In this document: positions 8,638-17,390 of the stretch, piece after piece | Layout: each line of letters starts with the position of its first letter | How positions within the stretch are numbered: the first letter of the stretch is position 1 | NCBI GenBank assembly: GCA_026418415.1 | Contig: JAOABK010000002.1 | Span: forward strand, 1 to 64,000 | Length of the DNA stretch: 64,000 nucleotides | Direction of reading: 5' to 3' | Source: Pseudomonadota bacterium | GTDB lineage: Bacteria > CALINM01 | Notes under the pieces: model-generated | The model's input: the letters and a program-made list of their open reading frames with translations, nothing else | Database searches by the model: none | Told to the model about the DNA's origin: nothing | Made by a program: the position numbers and the translations under genes

Positions 8638-9819
8638 ATGTTGGGTAGTAATTCACAAAAACTTTTAGAAAATTTTTTTAAATCCCAGTTAAAGTTAGGA
8701 ATAATTGCTGGTGGTCAGCTTGGAAAAATGCTAATACAGGAAGCAAGTAAATGGGATATTACTACATATGTAATGGATACAGATGAGCGATGTCCAGCTG
8801 GTAAAATAGCCTCATATTTTGTCAAAGGAGATTTGAAAGACTTTGATGATGTTTATAGATTTGGTAAGCTGGTCGATATTCTTACCTTTGAAATAGAGTC
8901 AGTTAATATTCTTGCATTAAAAAAATTGAAAGAAGAAGGTTTGATTGTTCTTCCCGATCCCGGAGTTATTGAGCTAATTCAAGATAAAGGACTTCAAAAG
9001 GATTTTTTGAAGAAAAATAATATACCAACTCCTGATTTTAAAATTTTTAACTCGAAAGATGAAATCTTTCAAGCAATTAGAAGTGGACAGATTAAATATC
9101 CATTCGTTCAAAAATTAAGAAAGGGTGGATATGATGGAAGAGGAGTTTTCATAATTGAGAAAGAATCTGATATGAAGGAAATCGTTGATCTACCATCGGT
9201 TGTTGAAGAAAAAGTGGAGATTAAAAAAGAAGTAGCAGTGATAGTTGCGAGAAATGAGAAGGGAGAAATTAAAAACTATCCTTTAGTAGAAATGGTATTT
9301 GATCCAAAGGCAAATTTACTTGATAAACTTATATGCCCTGCAAATGTATCTGAAAAAGAAAACAAAAAAGCTGTAGAGGTAGCAACGAGAGTTGTTGAAA
9401 AACTTGATGTAATTGGAGTGTTAGCAATAGAATTTTTTATAGATAAAGAAGGTAATGTTTTGGTCAATGAGATGGCACCTCGTCCTCATAATAGTGGCCA
9501 CCATACAATAGAAAGTGTCCAAACATCCCAATTTGAGCAGCATCTTAGGGCTATATTAGGTCTTCCTTTGGGTAGTACAGAATTGATAATACCTTCAGTA
9601 ATGGTAAATATATTAGGTGAGGAAGGTTATGTTGGTGAAGTCAGGTATGAAGGCATTGAAAAAGCTTTATCTATCAATGGTGTTAAAATTCATTTGTATG
9701 GTAAAAAAATAACTAAGCCTTATAGAAAAATGGGACATATAACCATTTTAGATAAAGATATCAATTCTGCTATTGAGAAAGCAGATTTGATAAAAAAAAC
9801 AATAAGGGTGATATCATGA
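8638..9819 (+). CDS. purK: N5-carboxyaminoimidazole ribonucleotide synthase PurK
   Basis: ATP-grasp enzyme that carboxylates aminoimidazole ribonucleotide with bicarbonate in purine synthesis. Key segments are LGIIAGGQLGKML near the N-terminus, KLRKGGYDGRGV (ATP binding) and NEMAPRPHNSGH (active site). The protein is 393 residues, with about 20 extra residues before the family's usual start. The four-base overlap with purE (ATGA) fits the purK-purE pair acting in sequence. Confidence 0.96.
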   Translation: MLGSNSQKLLENFFKSQLKLGIIAGGQLGKMLIQEASKWDITTYVMDTDERCPAGKIASYFVKGDLKDFDDVYRFGKLVDILTFEIESVNILALKKLKEEGLIVLPDPGVIELIQDKGLQKDFLKKNNIPTPDFKIFNSKDEIFQAIRSGQIKYPFVQKLRKGGYDGRGVFIIEKESDMKEIVDLPSVVEEKVEIKKEVAVIVARNEKGEIKNYPLVEMVFDPKANLLDKLICPANVSEKENKKAVEVATRVVEKLDVIGVLAIEFFIDKEGNVLVNEMAPRPHNSGHHTIESVQTSQFEQHLRAILGLPLGSTELIIPSVMVNILGEEGYVGEVRYEGIEKALSINGVKIHLYGKKITKPYRKMGHITILDKDINSAIEKADLIKKTIRVIS

Positions 9820-10313
9820 AAAAACCTTTAGTTAGTATAATTATGGGATCAGATTCAGATCTACCTATAATGAAACAGGCAGGTGAGATGCTTGAATATT
9901 TCGGGATAGAATATGAGATAGATATTGTTTCTGCTCATAGAACGCCAGATAAAATGTTTGATTTTGCAAAGACTGCTCATGAAAGGGGAATAAAGGTGAT
10001 AATCGCAGGTGCTGGTGGTTCTGCACATTTGCCTGGTATGGTAGCTTCCATATCACCACTTCCAGTAATTGGAGTTCCTATAAAATCAAGCAATTCAATC
10101 GATGGATGGGATTCAATTCTTTCAATTTTACAAATGCCAGCTGGAGTGCCAGTGGCTACTGTTGCACTTAATGGTGCAAAAAATGCAGGGATATTAGCGG
10201 CGAAAATGATTGCCATTAGTGATAATAGATTAATGCAAAAGATTGTTGATTATAAAAGGGAACTAAAAAATCAGGTAATCGAGAAGGCGAAGAAGTTAAA
10301 GAAAGAGGCATAA
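9816..10313 (+). CDS. purE: N5-CAIR mutase PurE (class I)
   Basis: PurE rearranges N5-CAIR to CAIR, the step after PurK. The 165-residue protein shows the class I signature: IMGSDSDLPIM, SAHRTPDKM, AGAGGSAHLPGM and MPAGVPVATV. A PurK partner immediately upstream is consistent with the class I mutase. Transcription probably ends in the AT-rich gap after it, but I see no strong hairpin there. Confidence 0.97.
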   Translation: MKKPLVSIIMGSDSDLPIMKQAGEMLEYFGIEYEIDIVSAHRTPDKMFDFAKTAHERGIKVIIAGAGGSAHLPGMVASISPLPVIGVPIKSSNSIDGWDSILSILQMPAGVPVATVALNGAKNAGILAAKMIAISDNRLMQKIVDYKRELKNQVIEKAKKLKKEA

Positions 10314-10330
10314 TTTTTATATTAATTTTC

Positions 10331-10458
10331 TTGACTTGCAAAATCAGTTTTTGTTAAATTCAATATAGCCACGAAGGCCTGCCTTGCGAAAAGAATTTCG
10401 CATCAAAAGGGTATTTACTGAAAAATCCCCGTACTTTTATATATTAATTGGAGGTACT
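10331..10458 (+). promoter_or_regulatory. Promoter and structured leader upstream of the barrel-cbi genes
   Basis: TTGACT (10331-10336), 18-bp spacer, TAAATT (10355-10360). The leader of about 90 bases holds AGCCACGAAGGCCTGCC (10368-10384), a 7-bp hairpin TGCGAAA-AGAA-TTTCGCA (10385-10402) and GGG...CCC pairs before the GGAGG ribosome site. The first segment recalls the 3' box of cobalamin riboswitches, but the rest of that riboswitch is absent. Metal-responsive control is a guess from the genes it precedes. Confidence 0.4.
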
Positions 10459-11229
10459 ATGAAAATTTTTATTTCTTCAATCTTTGTGGCAATATCCCTT
10501 TTTATTTTCACAAACAAAGCTTTTTCAGCACATCCACTTATAACAGATGATACTGGTACTCAAGGTAGCGGGAAAATCCAATTGGAAATAAATACAGAGT
10601 ATAGATGGGATAAGGAGTATGGAGTAAAGGAGAAATCTTTTGAATTAGCAACAATATTTTCTTATGGAATTACCGATAATGTTGACGTTATATTTGGCAT
10701 TCCCTATGAGTTTGTTGATTCTAAAGATATCTCAACGGGAATTAAGGACAAGATAAGAGGGATTGGTGATGCATCTTTGGAGCTCAAATGGAGATTTTAC
10801 GAAAAAGATGGTTTTAGCATAGCTCTTAAACCGGGTATTAGTATGCCAACTGGTGATTATGACAAAGGGCTTAGTAGTGGTAGAATAGGGTATGGTGGTT
10901 TTCTTATTTTTTCAAAGGAAAATAAACCAGTTTTATTACATCTAAATTTAGGATATTTTAGAAATGAAAGTAAAGATGAGCAAAGAAGAGACATCTGGCA
11001 TGCTTCATTGGCAGGAGAATATGAAATAAAGGAAAACCTCAAACTTGTTGGTAATGTAGGCATAGAAACAAATCCAGATTTGACAGTTAAGACTGATCCA
11101 GCATTTATTTTAGTTGGTTTTATTTATTCAGTAACTGATAGTTTTAGCTTTGATTTGGGTTATAAATATGGTCTAAATAAGCCAGAAACTGATAGTACAT
11201 TTCTTGCTGGCATTACATTAAAGTTTTAA
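10459..11229 (+). CDS. Outer-membrane beta-barrel protein (MetA-type channel family), probable metal channel
   Basis: 256 residues from the ATG at 10459, which has GGAGG five bases upstream and begins a clear signal peptide (MKIFISSIFVAISLF, cleavage near AFSA). The mature protein is a series of alternating strands ending in aromatic or hydrophobic residues and closes with TLKF, as outer-membrane barrels do. The SAHPLITDDTGTQGSG start and the GITDNVDV and SMPTGDY segments match the family annotated as MetA-pathway/phenol-degradation channels. It is 11 bases from cbiM, so I infer that it admits cobalt, nickel or their chelates. Substrate is unproven. Confidence 0.72.
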   Translation: MKIFISSIFVAISLFIFTNKAFSAHPLITDDTGTQGSGKIQLEINTEYRWDKEYGVKEKSFELATIFSYGITDNVDVIFGIPYEFVDSKDISTGIKDKIRGIGDASLELKWRFYEKDGFSIALKPGISMPTGDYDKGLSSGRIGYGGFLIFSKENKPVLLHLNLGYFRNESKDEQRRDIWHASLAGEYEIKENLKLVGNVGIETNPDLTVKTDPAFILVGFIYSVTDSFSFDLGYKYGLNKPETDSTFLAGITLKF

Positions 11230-11240
11230 GGAGGTTTACT

Positions 11241-12269
11241 ATGCATATGGCCGATGCTCTTATAAGTCCATCAGTAGGTGTGGGATTCTGGGCTTTGTCG
11301 GTAGGTGGAATTGCTTATAGCGCAAAGAAATTAAAAGAACAGATGGATGATAAAATAGTCCCCCTAATGGGAATACTTGGAGCTTTTGTTTTTGCTGCTC
11401 AAATGATTAATTTTACAATACCTGCTACAGGTTCAAGTGGACATTTAGGTGGTGGTATGTTGCTTTCCATACTTCTTGGTCCCTATGCAGGATTTATAGT
11501 AATGGCTTCAATTCTAACAATACAGGCATTATTTTTTGCTGATGGTGGTCTTTTGGCTTTAGGATGTAATATCTGGAATTTAGGTTTCTATACATCTTTT
11601 ATTGCCTATCCTCTAATCTATAAACAGATCACAAAAAATGGCAAATACCATTTTATAGCATCCCTTATCTCTGTAGTTGTAGGTCTGCAGTTGGGGGCCT
11701 TTAGTGTTGTATTACAAACATTTTTTTCTGGTATAAGCGAGCTCCCATTTAAGACTTTTGTTATGTTGATGCAACCAATTCACTTAGCTATTGGTATTGT
11801 CGAAGGAATTGTTACTGCAGCAATTATAAAATATGTATATACGATTAAGCCTGAGATTTTACTTACTTCGATTCCTATTGAAAAGAAAATGAAAAATGAC
11901 ACCTCAATTAAAAAGCTAATATTAATGTTTGCAGTTTTAACAGTTATAACAGGTGGATTATTAAGCTGGTTTGCATCGAGCAATCCCGATGGATTAGAAT
12001 GGTCTATTGAAAAAGTTTATGGAAAACCAGAGTTACCAGAAAAGGATTCAGGGATTGTAAATGTTCTTAAGAATATACAGGAAAAATTAGCTATTTTACC
12101 GGACTACACTTTTAAAAAACTAGAAAAAAAAGAAGAAGCCTCTGAGATCGAAAAATATCCAAACATTGATATCGGAACTTCTGTTTCTGGTATTCTTGGT
12201 GCCTTAGTGGTTTTGTTAGTTGCTTTTGGAACGGGTTACATAATTAAAACTGTAAAAAGAAGAGGATAA
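11241..12269 (+). CDS. cbiM: Cobalt/nickel ECF transporter, fused CbiM-CbiN component
   Basis: Substrate-binding membrane subunit of an energy-coupling-factor metal importer. It begins MHMADALISP; in this family the N-terminal Met-His(-Met) amino group and side chains bind the metal. Residues 1 to about 205 form the CbiM helices (SSGHLGGGMLL motif). Residues from about 225 carry a two-helix CbiN-like extension with the PDGLEW motif in the periplasmic loop, so M and N are fused (342 residues). CbiQ and CbiO follow. Co2+ and Ni2+ versions cannot be told apart from sequence; B12-dependent mutase and nickel enzymes in the window make either useful. Confidence 0.93.
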   Translation: MHMADALISPSVGVGFWALSVGGIAYSAKKLKEQMDDKIVPLMGILGAFVFAAQMINFTIPATGSSGHLGGGMLLSILLGPYAGFIVMASILTIQALFFADGGLLALGCNIWNLGFYTSFIAYPLIYKQITKNGKYHFIASLISVVVGLQLGAFSVVLQTFFSGISELPFKTFVMLMQPIHLAIGIVEGIVTAAIIKYVYTIKPEILLTSIPIEKKMKNDTSIKKLILMFAVLTVITGGLLSWFASSNPDGLEWSIEKVYGKPELPEKDSGIVNVLKNIQEKLAILPDYTFKKLEKKEEASEIEKYPNIDIGTSVSGILGALVVLLVAFGTGYIIKTVKRRG

Positions 12270-12276
12270 AATTAGA

Positions 12277-12300
12277 AAGGGGGGAAACCCCCTTCCTTTT
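12277..12300 (+). terminator. Hairpin with GAAA loop between cbiM and cbiQ
   Basis: Stem AAGGGGG/CCCCCTT (12277-12294) closed by GAAA, then CCTTTTT. It is strong enough to terminate or to stabilise the upstream mRNA. It splits the barrel-cbiM pair from cbiQO, which has its own promoter-like site just after. Confidence 0.75.
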
Positions 12301-12304
12301 TGTT

Positions 12305-12332
12305 TTGATAATATCTAACTATTTGATAATAT
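12305..12332 (+). promoter_or_regulatory. Promoter-like site abutting the cbiQ start
   Basis: TTGATA (12305-12310), 16-bp spacer, TAATAT (12327-12332), then seven bases to the ATG at 12340. The two boxes lie within two copies of TTTGATAATAT. The start of transcription would fall on or next to the ATG. Confidence 0.45.
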
Positions 12333-12339
12333 AGTTTTG

Positions 12340-13146
12340 ATGAGATTTGATGAAGAGTTTTTCAATTTAGGATATATAGATCGACTTTCTTATAAAGAAA
12401 CCTTTATACATAACATAGATGCAAGGGTTAAATTAGTTATTGTAATTTTATATATTATTTCAGTTATTTCTTATTCGAAATATACAGTCTCATCTTTGTT
12501 CCCCTTTTTATTAATTCCAGTACTTTTTATGACATTGGGAGAAATACCAGTCAAATTTGTTTTAAAAAGGCTTGTTGTTGTTTCTCCTTTTATTTTTTTT
12601 ATTGCTATTTTCAATCCCCTATTAGAGAGAAATATTGCTTTTTACATATATGGCATACCTATTAACTATGGGACTATTTCGTTTATTTCCATTATCATTA
12701 AGTTTGTTTTAACAGTAAGCATAATAATAATTTTAGTAGCAACGACTTCTTTTGCTGGGTTATGTTATGCATTGAGATATTTTAAAATTCCAGAAATCTT
12801 TGTAAATCAACTTCTTTTTTTGTATAGATATATCTTTGTCCTCACAGAAGAGGCTATGAGAATGATCAGGGCAAGAGATATGAGGAGCTTTGGCAAGAAA
12901 GGAACTGAATTAAATTTCTATACTAAATTAGCAGGAAGTCTTTTAGTGAGAAGCATAAACAGAGCTGAAAGGATTTATTATGCAATGCTATCAAGGGGAT
13001 TTAATGGGACAATGCCTTATAATAGAAAGCGAGAAGCAAATATAAAAGATTTTATTTTTCTTTTTGCAATGTTGTTAATATTATTCTTTTTTAGATTTTT
13101 TGATCCCGTTAATATAGTCGGTAAATTTATTGAAAGGATAATTTAA
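12340..13146 (+). CDS. cbiQ: ECF transporter transmembrane component CbiQ
   Basis: The energy-coupling membrane subunit that joins CbiM to the ATPase. NLGYIDRLSYKETF followed by HNIDARVKL is the standard N-terminus. Several hydrophobic helices follow, and the coupling helices contain the ARDMRSFG segment that contacts the ATPase. I prefer the ATG at 12340 over the TTG three bases earlier. No Shine-Dalgarno sequence is present, so translation may be leaderless. The stop overlaps the cbiO start by one base (TAATG). Confidence 0.93.
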   Translation: MRFDEEFFNLGYIDRLSYKETFIHNIDARVKLVIVILYIISVISYSKYTVSSLFPFLLIPVLFMTLGEIPVKFVLKRLVVVSPFIFFIAIFNPLLERNIAFYIYGIPINYGTISFISIIIKFVLTVSIIIILVATTSFAGLCYALRYFKIPEIFVNQLLFLYRYIFVLTEEAMRMIRARDMRSFGKKGTELNFYTKLAGSLLVRSINRAERIYYAMLSRGFNGTMPYNRKREANIKDFIFLFAMLLILFFFRFFDPVNIVGKFIERII

Positions 13147-13880
13147 TGAGTCATCATATTGTAAAATTTGAAAATGTGACGTTTAAATACCCCGATGGAA
13201 CAGAGGCACTAAAGGGAATTAATCTTTTAATAACTCATGGTGAATCAGTTGGTATTGTTGGAGCAAATGGTTCAGGTAAAACAACCCTTCTTATGCATTT
13301 GAATGGGTATCTTATACCGACAACTGGCATTATAAATATAGGTGATATAATTTTAAATAAAAAAACAAGATTAGAGATAAGAAAAAAGGTCGGTGTTGTT
13401 TTTCAGAACCCCGATGATCAATTATTTATGCCTACAGTGTATGAAGATGTTGCTTTTGGCCCCATTAATATGGGGTTTGATGAGAGAAATGTGGAAATTA
13501 AAGTAAAAAGTGCCCTTGAGATAGTGGGGTGTTATGATTTAAAAGACAAACCCCCTCATCATCTTTCAGGAGGGCAGAAAAGAGCAGTTGCTATTGCATC
13601 TGTAATCGCTATGGAACCAGATATACTTGCAATGGATGAGCCTTCTTCAAATTTAGATCCTAAATCAAGAAGATCTTTAATAAATTTACTTAAAAGTTTT
13701 AGCCATACAAAGATTATTGCTTCCCATGACTTGGATATGATTCTTGATGTCTGTAATAGATGTATAGTAATCAAAGAAGGTGTAATAGTAGCTGATGGAC
13801 CATCAGAAGTTATTTTAAGCAACGAAAAACTTTTGGAAGAAAATAATTTAGAACTACCTTTAAGTTTACAAAAAAGATAG
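13146..13880 (+). CDS. cbiO: Cobalt/nickel ECF transporter ATPase CbiO
   Basis: ABC ATPase of 244 residues powering the metal importer. Walker A is GANGSGKTT, the Q loop is FQNPDDQLF, the signature is LSGGQ, Walker B is LAMDEPSS and the H loop is ASHD. All catalytic residues are present. Only one ATPase gene is seen, so a CbiO homodimer is expected. Confidence 0.95.
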   Translation: MSHHIVKFENVTFKYPDGTEALKGINLLITHGESVGIVGANGSGKTTLLMHLNGYLIPTTGIINIGDIILNKKTRLEIRKKVGVVFQNPDDQLFMPTVYEDVAFGPINMGFDERNVEIKVKSALEIVGCYDLKDKPPHHLSGGQKRAVAIASVIAMEPDILAMDEPSSNLDPKSRRSLINLLKSFSHTKIIASHDLDMILDVCNRCIVIKEGVIVADGPSEVILSNEKLLEENNLELPLSLQKR

Positions 13881-13883
13881 AAT

Positions 13884-13911
13884 TTGCAATTTTATCAAAA
13901 AAATGTAAAAT
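13884..13911 (+). promoter_or_regulatory. Promoter-like site abutting the lipoprotein start
   Basis: TTGCAA (13884-13889), 16-bp spacer, TAAAAT (13906-13911), then six bases to the ATG at 13918. No Shine-Dalgarno sequence. Another candidate for leaderless transcription. Confidence 0.45.
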
Positions 13912-13917
13912 TATTTT

Positions 13918-14547
13918 ATGAAAAAATATATTGCAATATTCACTTTAATATCATTCATCTTTAGTTGTGCTGGTGCGACAAAATTAACATATCAAGAACT
14001 ACCAAAAGATAAACCCCTTGCAGTGAAAATAAATGGGGTCACATTGAGGGTGGTTTCATTCGGAAAAACCAATGATTGGTCTGAGTTGGAGATAGCGGTG
14101 TTAAACGAGACAGACAAGGAGATCAGATTCGATCCTTCTAAGGTTTATTTAACAAATGAAAAAGGCTACGATTTAATGCCACTTCGAGGTAATGAAATAA
14201 ATGAGAGAATATATAGAAAAACTGGAAAATGGATAACCCCTTTGACATTAGGTGCTATAACTGCTGCAATTGCAGCCATTGTTTTACCCCATTCAAAGGA
14301 TAGAACTAATTTAGCCAGAGCTGCTTTAGGGCTTGCAATAGCAGGTGGAGCAGCAGAACTCGCAAAGAGACAGAGTGCTGAAGAGGATGTTCGAAGAAAA
14401 GAAGATCTCCTCTTAAAAGTTTATAAAATACCTCCAAAACTACAATTAGGTGGTACTTTATATTATCGTTCTACTGAGGCTATGAAAGGTGTAAAAGCTT
14501 TTATTGAAGTTAATGGAGAAGAAGCTTTTTTTGAGATTCAGCTTTAA
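13918..14547 (+). CDS. Predicted lipoprotein of unknown function
   Basis: 209 residues. The N-terminus is a lipoprotein signal (MKKYIAIFTLISFIF then SC as lipobox, Cys17). A beta-rich segment (about 30-85, with WSELEIAVLNETDKEIRF) looks like an immunoglobulin-like or DUF4352-like fold that compares 'native' residues on strands. A hydrophobic Ala/Gly-rich stretch of about 20 residues follows (LGAITAAIAAIVLP), then a second Ala-rich helix and a C-terminal beta segment ending VNGEEAFFEIQL. I do not recognise the family. It stands alone between cbiO and the rplU promoter. Confidence 0.75.
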   Translation: MKKYIAIFTLISFIFSCAGATKLTYQELPKDKPLAVKINGVTLRVVSFGKTNDWSELEIAVLNETDKEIRFDPSKVYLTNEKGYDLMPLRGNEINERIYRKTGKWITPLTLGAITAAIAAIVLPHSKDRTNLARAALGLAIAGGAAELAKRQSAEEDVRRKEDLLLKVYKIPPKLQLGGTLYYRSTEAMKGVKAFIEVNGEEAFFEIQL

Positions 14548-14573
14548 TTTCAAATTCAAAAATAATAATTTTA

Positions 14574-14603
14574 TTGACTGATAATCGTTAATTATTGTAA
14601 TAT
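14574..14603 (+). promoter_or_regulatory. Promoter of the rplU-rpmA-obg operon
   Basis: TTGACT (14574-14579), 18-bp spacer, TAATAT (14598-14603). The predicted start near 14610 leaves about 30 bases before rplU, which has GAGAAGGAG as its ribosome site. Confidence 0.6.
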
Positions 14604-14640
14604 AACTATTCTTGAAAATTATTAGAGAAGGAGTCTTATT

Positions 14641-14955
14641 ATGTACGCAGTGATAATGACTGGTGGAAAACAATATAAAGTGTTTCCTGGAGAAAAGATT
14701 AAAGTGGAGAAATTAAATCTGAAAGAAGGAGAAACCATAACTTTTGATGTTCTTATGTTAAAAAAGGATGACGATACAGTACAAGTGGGTACACCAGTTG
14801 TAGAAGGGGCATCGGTAATCGGTAAGGTTTTAAGACAGGGCAAAGCGAAAAAAATACTTGTTTTCAAAAAGAAGAGAAGAAAAAACTATAGTAAATTAAT
14901 AGGCCATAGGCAACCATTTACTGAATTATTAATTGAAGATATAAAGAGTAACTAA
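14641..14955 (+). CDS. rplU: 50S ribosomal protein L21
   Basis: 104 residues. [14 protein letters not shown] at the N-terminus and the basic C-terminal stretch [15 protein letters not shown] are diagnostic; L21 binds 23S rRNA. It is followed by rpmA and obg as in most bacteria, without the intervening ysxB/prp gene of Firmicutes. Confidence 0.98.
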   Translation: MYAVIMTGGKQYKVFPGEKIKVEKLNLKEGETITFDVLMLKKDDDTVQVGTPVVEGASVIGKVLRQGKAKKILVFKKKRRKNYSKLIGHRQPFTELLIEDIKSN

Positions 14956-14965
14956 GGAGGCAATA

Positions 14966-15223
14966 ATGGCTCATAAAAAAGGCGTTGGTAGTAGTAGAAA
15001 TGGTAGAGACAGCGAAGGCAAGCGTTTAGGTGTTAAAAGGTTTGATGGACAATTTGTAAAAGCAGGAAACATCCTTGTTAGACAGAGAGGTACTAAAGTA
15101 TTTCCAGGAAAAAATGTTGGAATAGGAAGGGATCACACTCTATTTGCTTTAGTCGATGGTGTAGTTAAATTTGAGAGGTTTGGAGAGGGAAAAAAAAGGG
15201 TCAGCATTTATCCTAACGCCTGA
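14966..15223 (+). CDS. rpmA: 50S ribosomal protein L27
   Basis: 85 residues starting [16 protein letters not shown], with the N-terminal arm that reaches the peptidyl transferase centre. There is no cleavable N-terminal extension of the Firmicutes kind, consistent with the missing prp protease. The ribosome site AAGGAGG is perfect. Confidence 0.98.
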   Translation: MAHKKGVGSSRNGRDSEGKRLGVKRFDGQFVKAGNILVRQRGTKVFPGKNVGIGRDHTLFALVDGVVKFERFGEGKKRVSIYPNA

Positions 15224-15231
15224 TATTTTCC

Positions 15232-16233
15232 ATGAAATTTATAGATGAAGCCGAGATTTATGTTAAGGCTGGAGATGGTGGTAACGGAGCAGTAAGTTTT
15301 AGGAGAGAGAAATTTATCCCAAAGGGTGGACCTGATGGTGGCGATGGTGGTAAAGGTGCTGATGTCATATTTAAAGCAACAACAAGTTTAAATACCCTTC
15401 TTGATTTTAAATATAAAAGAAAATACTTAGCAGAAAATGGAAAAAATGGATCAGGAAATAATCGCTCTGGTCGAAGCGGTAGTGATTTAGTCATTCCTGT
15501 ACCTGTAGGAACCTTAATTAAGGATATCGAAAATAATCGAATTATTGCTGATTTAATAGAAGATGGTCAAGAATGTGTGGTTGCTAAAGGTGGGATAGGT
15601 GGTAGAGGCAATGCCCACTTTGCAACTCCAATTAGACAGACTCCAAGGTATGCTGAAAAAGGCAAACCTGGAGAAGAAAAATTAATAAAACTTGAATTGA
15701 AACTACTTGCTGATGTTGGATTAATAGGGTTTCCAAACGTAGGTAAATCTACTTTTTTATCTGTTATAAGTTCTGCTCGTCCAAAAATTGCTGACTATCC
15801 CTTTACCACCCTTACTCCAGTACTTGGAGTGGTAAAACTTAAAAATTATAAAAGTTTTGTTGTTGCAGATATCCCTGGTTTAATAGAAGGTGCTCATAGA
15901 GGTGAGGGATTAGGACATAGTTTTTTAAAACACGTGGAGAGGACGAAAATACTTCTTCACTTTATAGATCTATCCTATTTAGGTCCTAAGGATCCTTATG
16001 AAGGTTTTAAGATAATCAACCGAGAATTATTTCTATTTAATGATAAACTCTCAGAGAAGCAACAGATTATTGTTATTAATAAGATTGATATAACTGAGGT
16101 TAGAGAAAAAGCGGAAGTAGTAAAGCATACTTTTGAAAATGAGGGATATAAAGTTTTTAAAGTATCATCAGTATCTAAAGAGGGGATTGAAACCTTACTT
16201 GAGTATTTATCTCAGTTGCTTGAAAACTATTGA
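15232..16233 (+). CDS. obg: Obg/CgtA GTPase
   Basis: Ribosome-associated GTPase that acts in 50S assembly and stress signalling. The Gly-rich Obg fold occupies about residues 1-158 (GDGGNGAVSFRREK and GGPDGGDGGKG). The G domain follows with GFPNVGKST, DIPGLIEGAH and NKID. At 333 residues it ends after the G domain and lacks the C-terminal OCT domain, as in many Gram-negative homologues. Confidence 0.97.
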   Translation: MKFIDEAEIYVKAGDGGNGAVSFRREKFIPKGGPDGGDGGKGADVIFKATTSLNTLLDFKYKRKYLAENGKNGSGNNRSGRSGSDLVIPVPVGTLIKDIENNRIIADLIEDGQECVVAKGGIGGRGNAHFATPIRQTPRYAEKGKPGEEKLIKLELKLLADVGLIGFPNVGKSTFLSVISSARPKIADYPFTTLTPVLGVVKLKNYKSFVVADIPGLIEGAHRGEGLGHSFLKHVERTKILLHFIDLSYLGPKDPYEGFKIINRELFLFNDKLSEKQQIIVINKIDITEVREKAEVVKHTFENEGYKVFKVSSVSKEGIETLLEYLSQLLENY

Positions 16234-16245
16234 GGGGAGAAATTA

Positions 16246-17370
16246 ATGCTGACAAGAAATGAGATTAAGAAATCTAAAAGGATAGTTATAAAGATAGGTA
16301 GCAGTATTGTAACTGATGAAAATGAGGTTATTGACGAGCGTTTTCTGAATCATCTTGCTGAGCAGATAAACTTTTTGCAATCAAAGGGTAAAGAAATAAT
16401 CATTGTATCTTCTGGGGCTGTTGCTTCTGGGATGATGGTATTAAAAATTAAAGAAAAACCAAAGTCTATTTCAGAGAAACAAGCACTTGCGGCATTTGGA
16501 CAAGGGTATTTGATTGCAAAGTATAATGAATTTTTTAGTAAATTTGGTATGTTAATAGCTCAAGTTCTTCTTACTTCCGAAGATATTGCCGATAGAAAAA
16601 GGTATTTAAATGCTAAAAATACCTTGGAGACTTTAATTTCAAAAAAAATAATACCAATTATCAATGAAAATGATACTGTTGCAACTAGTGAGATAAGATT
16701 AGGAGATAATGATAATTTATCTGCAGAGGTAGCATGCCTTTTAGAGGCTGATTTGTTAATTATATTAAGTGATGTTGAAGGTTTTTATGAAGATGATCCA
16801 CGAAAAAGGAAAAGTGTAAAGATTATAGATACAGTGACAGATGTTGGTAAATATATAGAAAAAGTATCGAATCTTTCAGGCTCTAAAGTAGGCACAGGTG
16901 GTATCTATACTAAACTCCAGGCTGCAAAGAAAGTAATGCTTATGGGTATTCCTTGTGTGCTTGCAAAGGGTAAAATGGAGAATGTAATACTAAAAATTTT
17001 AAAAGGAGAAAAAATTGGCACATTTTTTGTTCCTTTGGAAAAGAAAATATCCCATAAGAAATATTTTATAGCCTTTAATGTTAAACCAAAGGGAAAAATT
17101 ATAATTGATGATGGTGCTAAAGAAGCCTTAATAAAGAGAGGAAAAAGTTTATTACCCTCAGGAGTTATAAAAACAGTGGGTAACTTTGATGTAGGAGATG
17201 TGGTGGAAATAGAGGATAAAAAAAATAATAAAATAGCTCGAGGCCTTGTAAACTATAGTGCTGTAGAAGTGGAGAAAATAAAGGGGGCCAAAAGCTCTGA
17301 GATTGAAAAGAAGTTAGGTTACAAGTATGAAGACGAAGTCATACATAGGAATAATTTAGTTTTGATATAA
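16246..17370 (+). CDS. proB: Glutamate 5-kinase ProB
   Basis: First step of proline synthesis, phosphorylation of glutamate. The amino-acid-kinase domain (about 1-260) shows [24 protein letters not shown] and the [12 protein letters not shown] segment. A PUA domain fills the C-terminus (about 275-355, GVINYSA-like VNYSAVEV). GGGGAG precedes the ATG. It is 20 bases from proA, the next enzyme. Confidence 0.97.
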   Translation: MLTRNEIKKSKRIVIKIGSSIVTDENEVIDERFLNHLAEQINFLQSKGKEIIIVSSGAVASGMMVLKIKEKPKSISEKQALAAFGQGYLIAKYNEFFSKFGMLIAQVLLTSEDIADRKRYLNAKNTLETLISKKIIPIINENDTVATSEIRLGDNDNLSAEVACLLEADLLIILSDVEGFYEDDPRKRKSVKIIDTVTDVGKYIEKVSNLSGSKVGTGGIYTKLQAAKKVMLMGIPCVLAKGKMENVILKILKGEKIGTFFVPLEKKISHKKYFIAFNVKPKGKIIIDDGAKEALIKRGKSLLPSGVIKTVGNFDVGDVVEIEDKKNNKIARGLVNYSAVEVEKIKGAKSSEIEKKLGYKYEDEVIHRNNLVLI

Positions 17371-17390
17371 CTTGTCATGGAGGGGTGAGG

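Noticed and set aside
10331-10458. Complete cobalamin riboswitch
   Set aside because: Only a segment like the 3' box is present; the upstream core would fall before the promoter and is absent.
12305-12332. Tandem TTTGATAATAT as an operator
   Set aside because: The two copies simply coincide with the -35 and -10 boxes in AT-rich sequence; only two copies exist, so I did not call a regulator site.
15232-16233. Obg truncated at the C-terminus
   Set aside because: The OCT domain is absent in many bacteria, and the frame ends cleanly 12 bases before proB.
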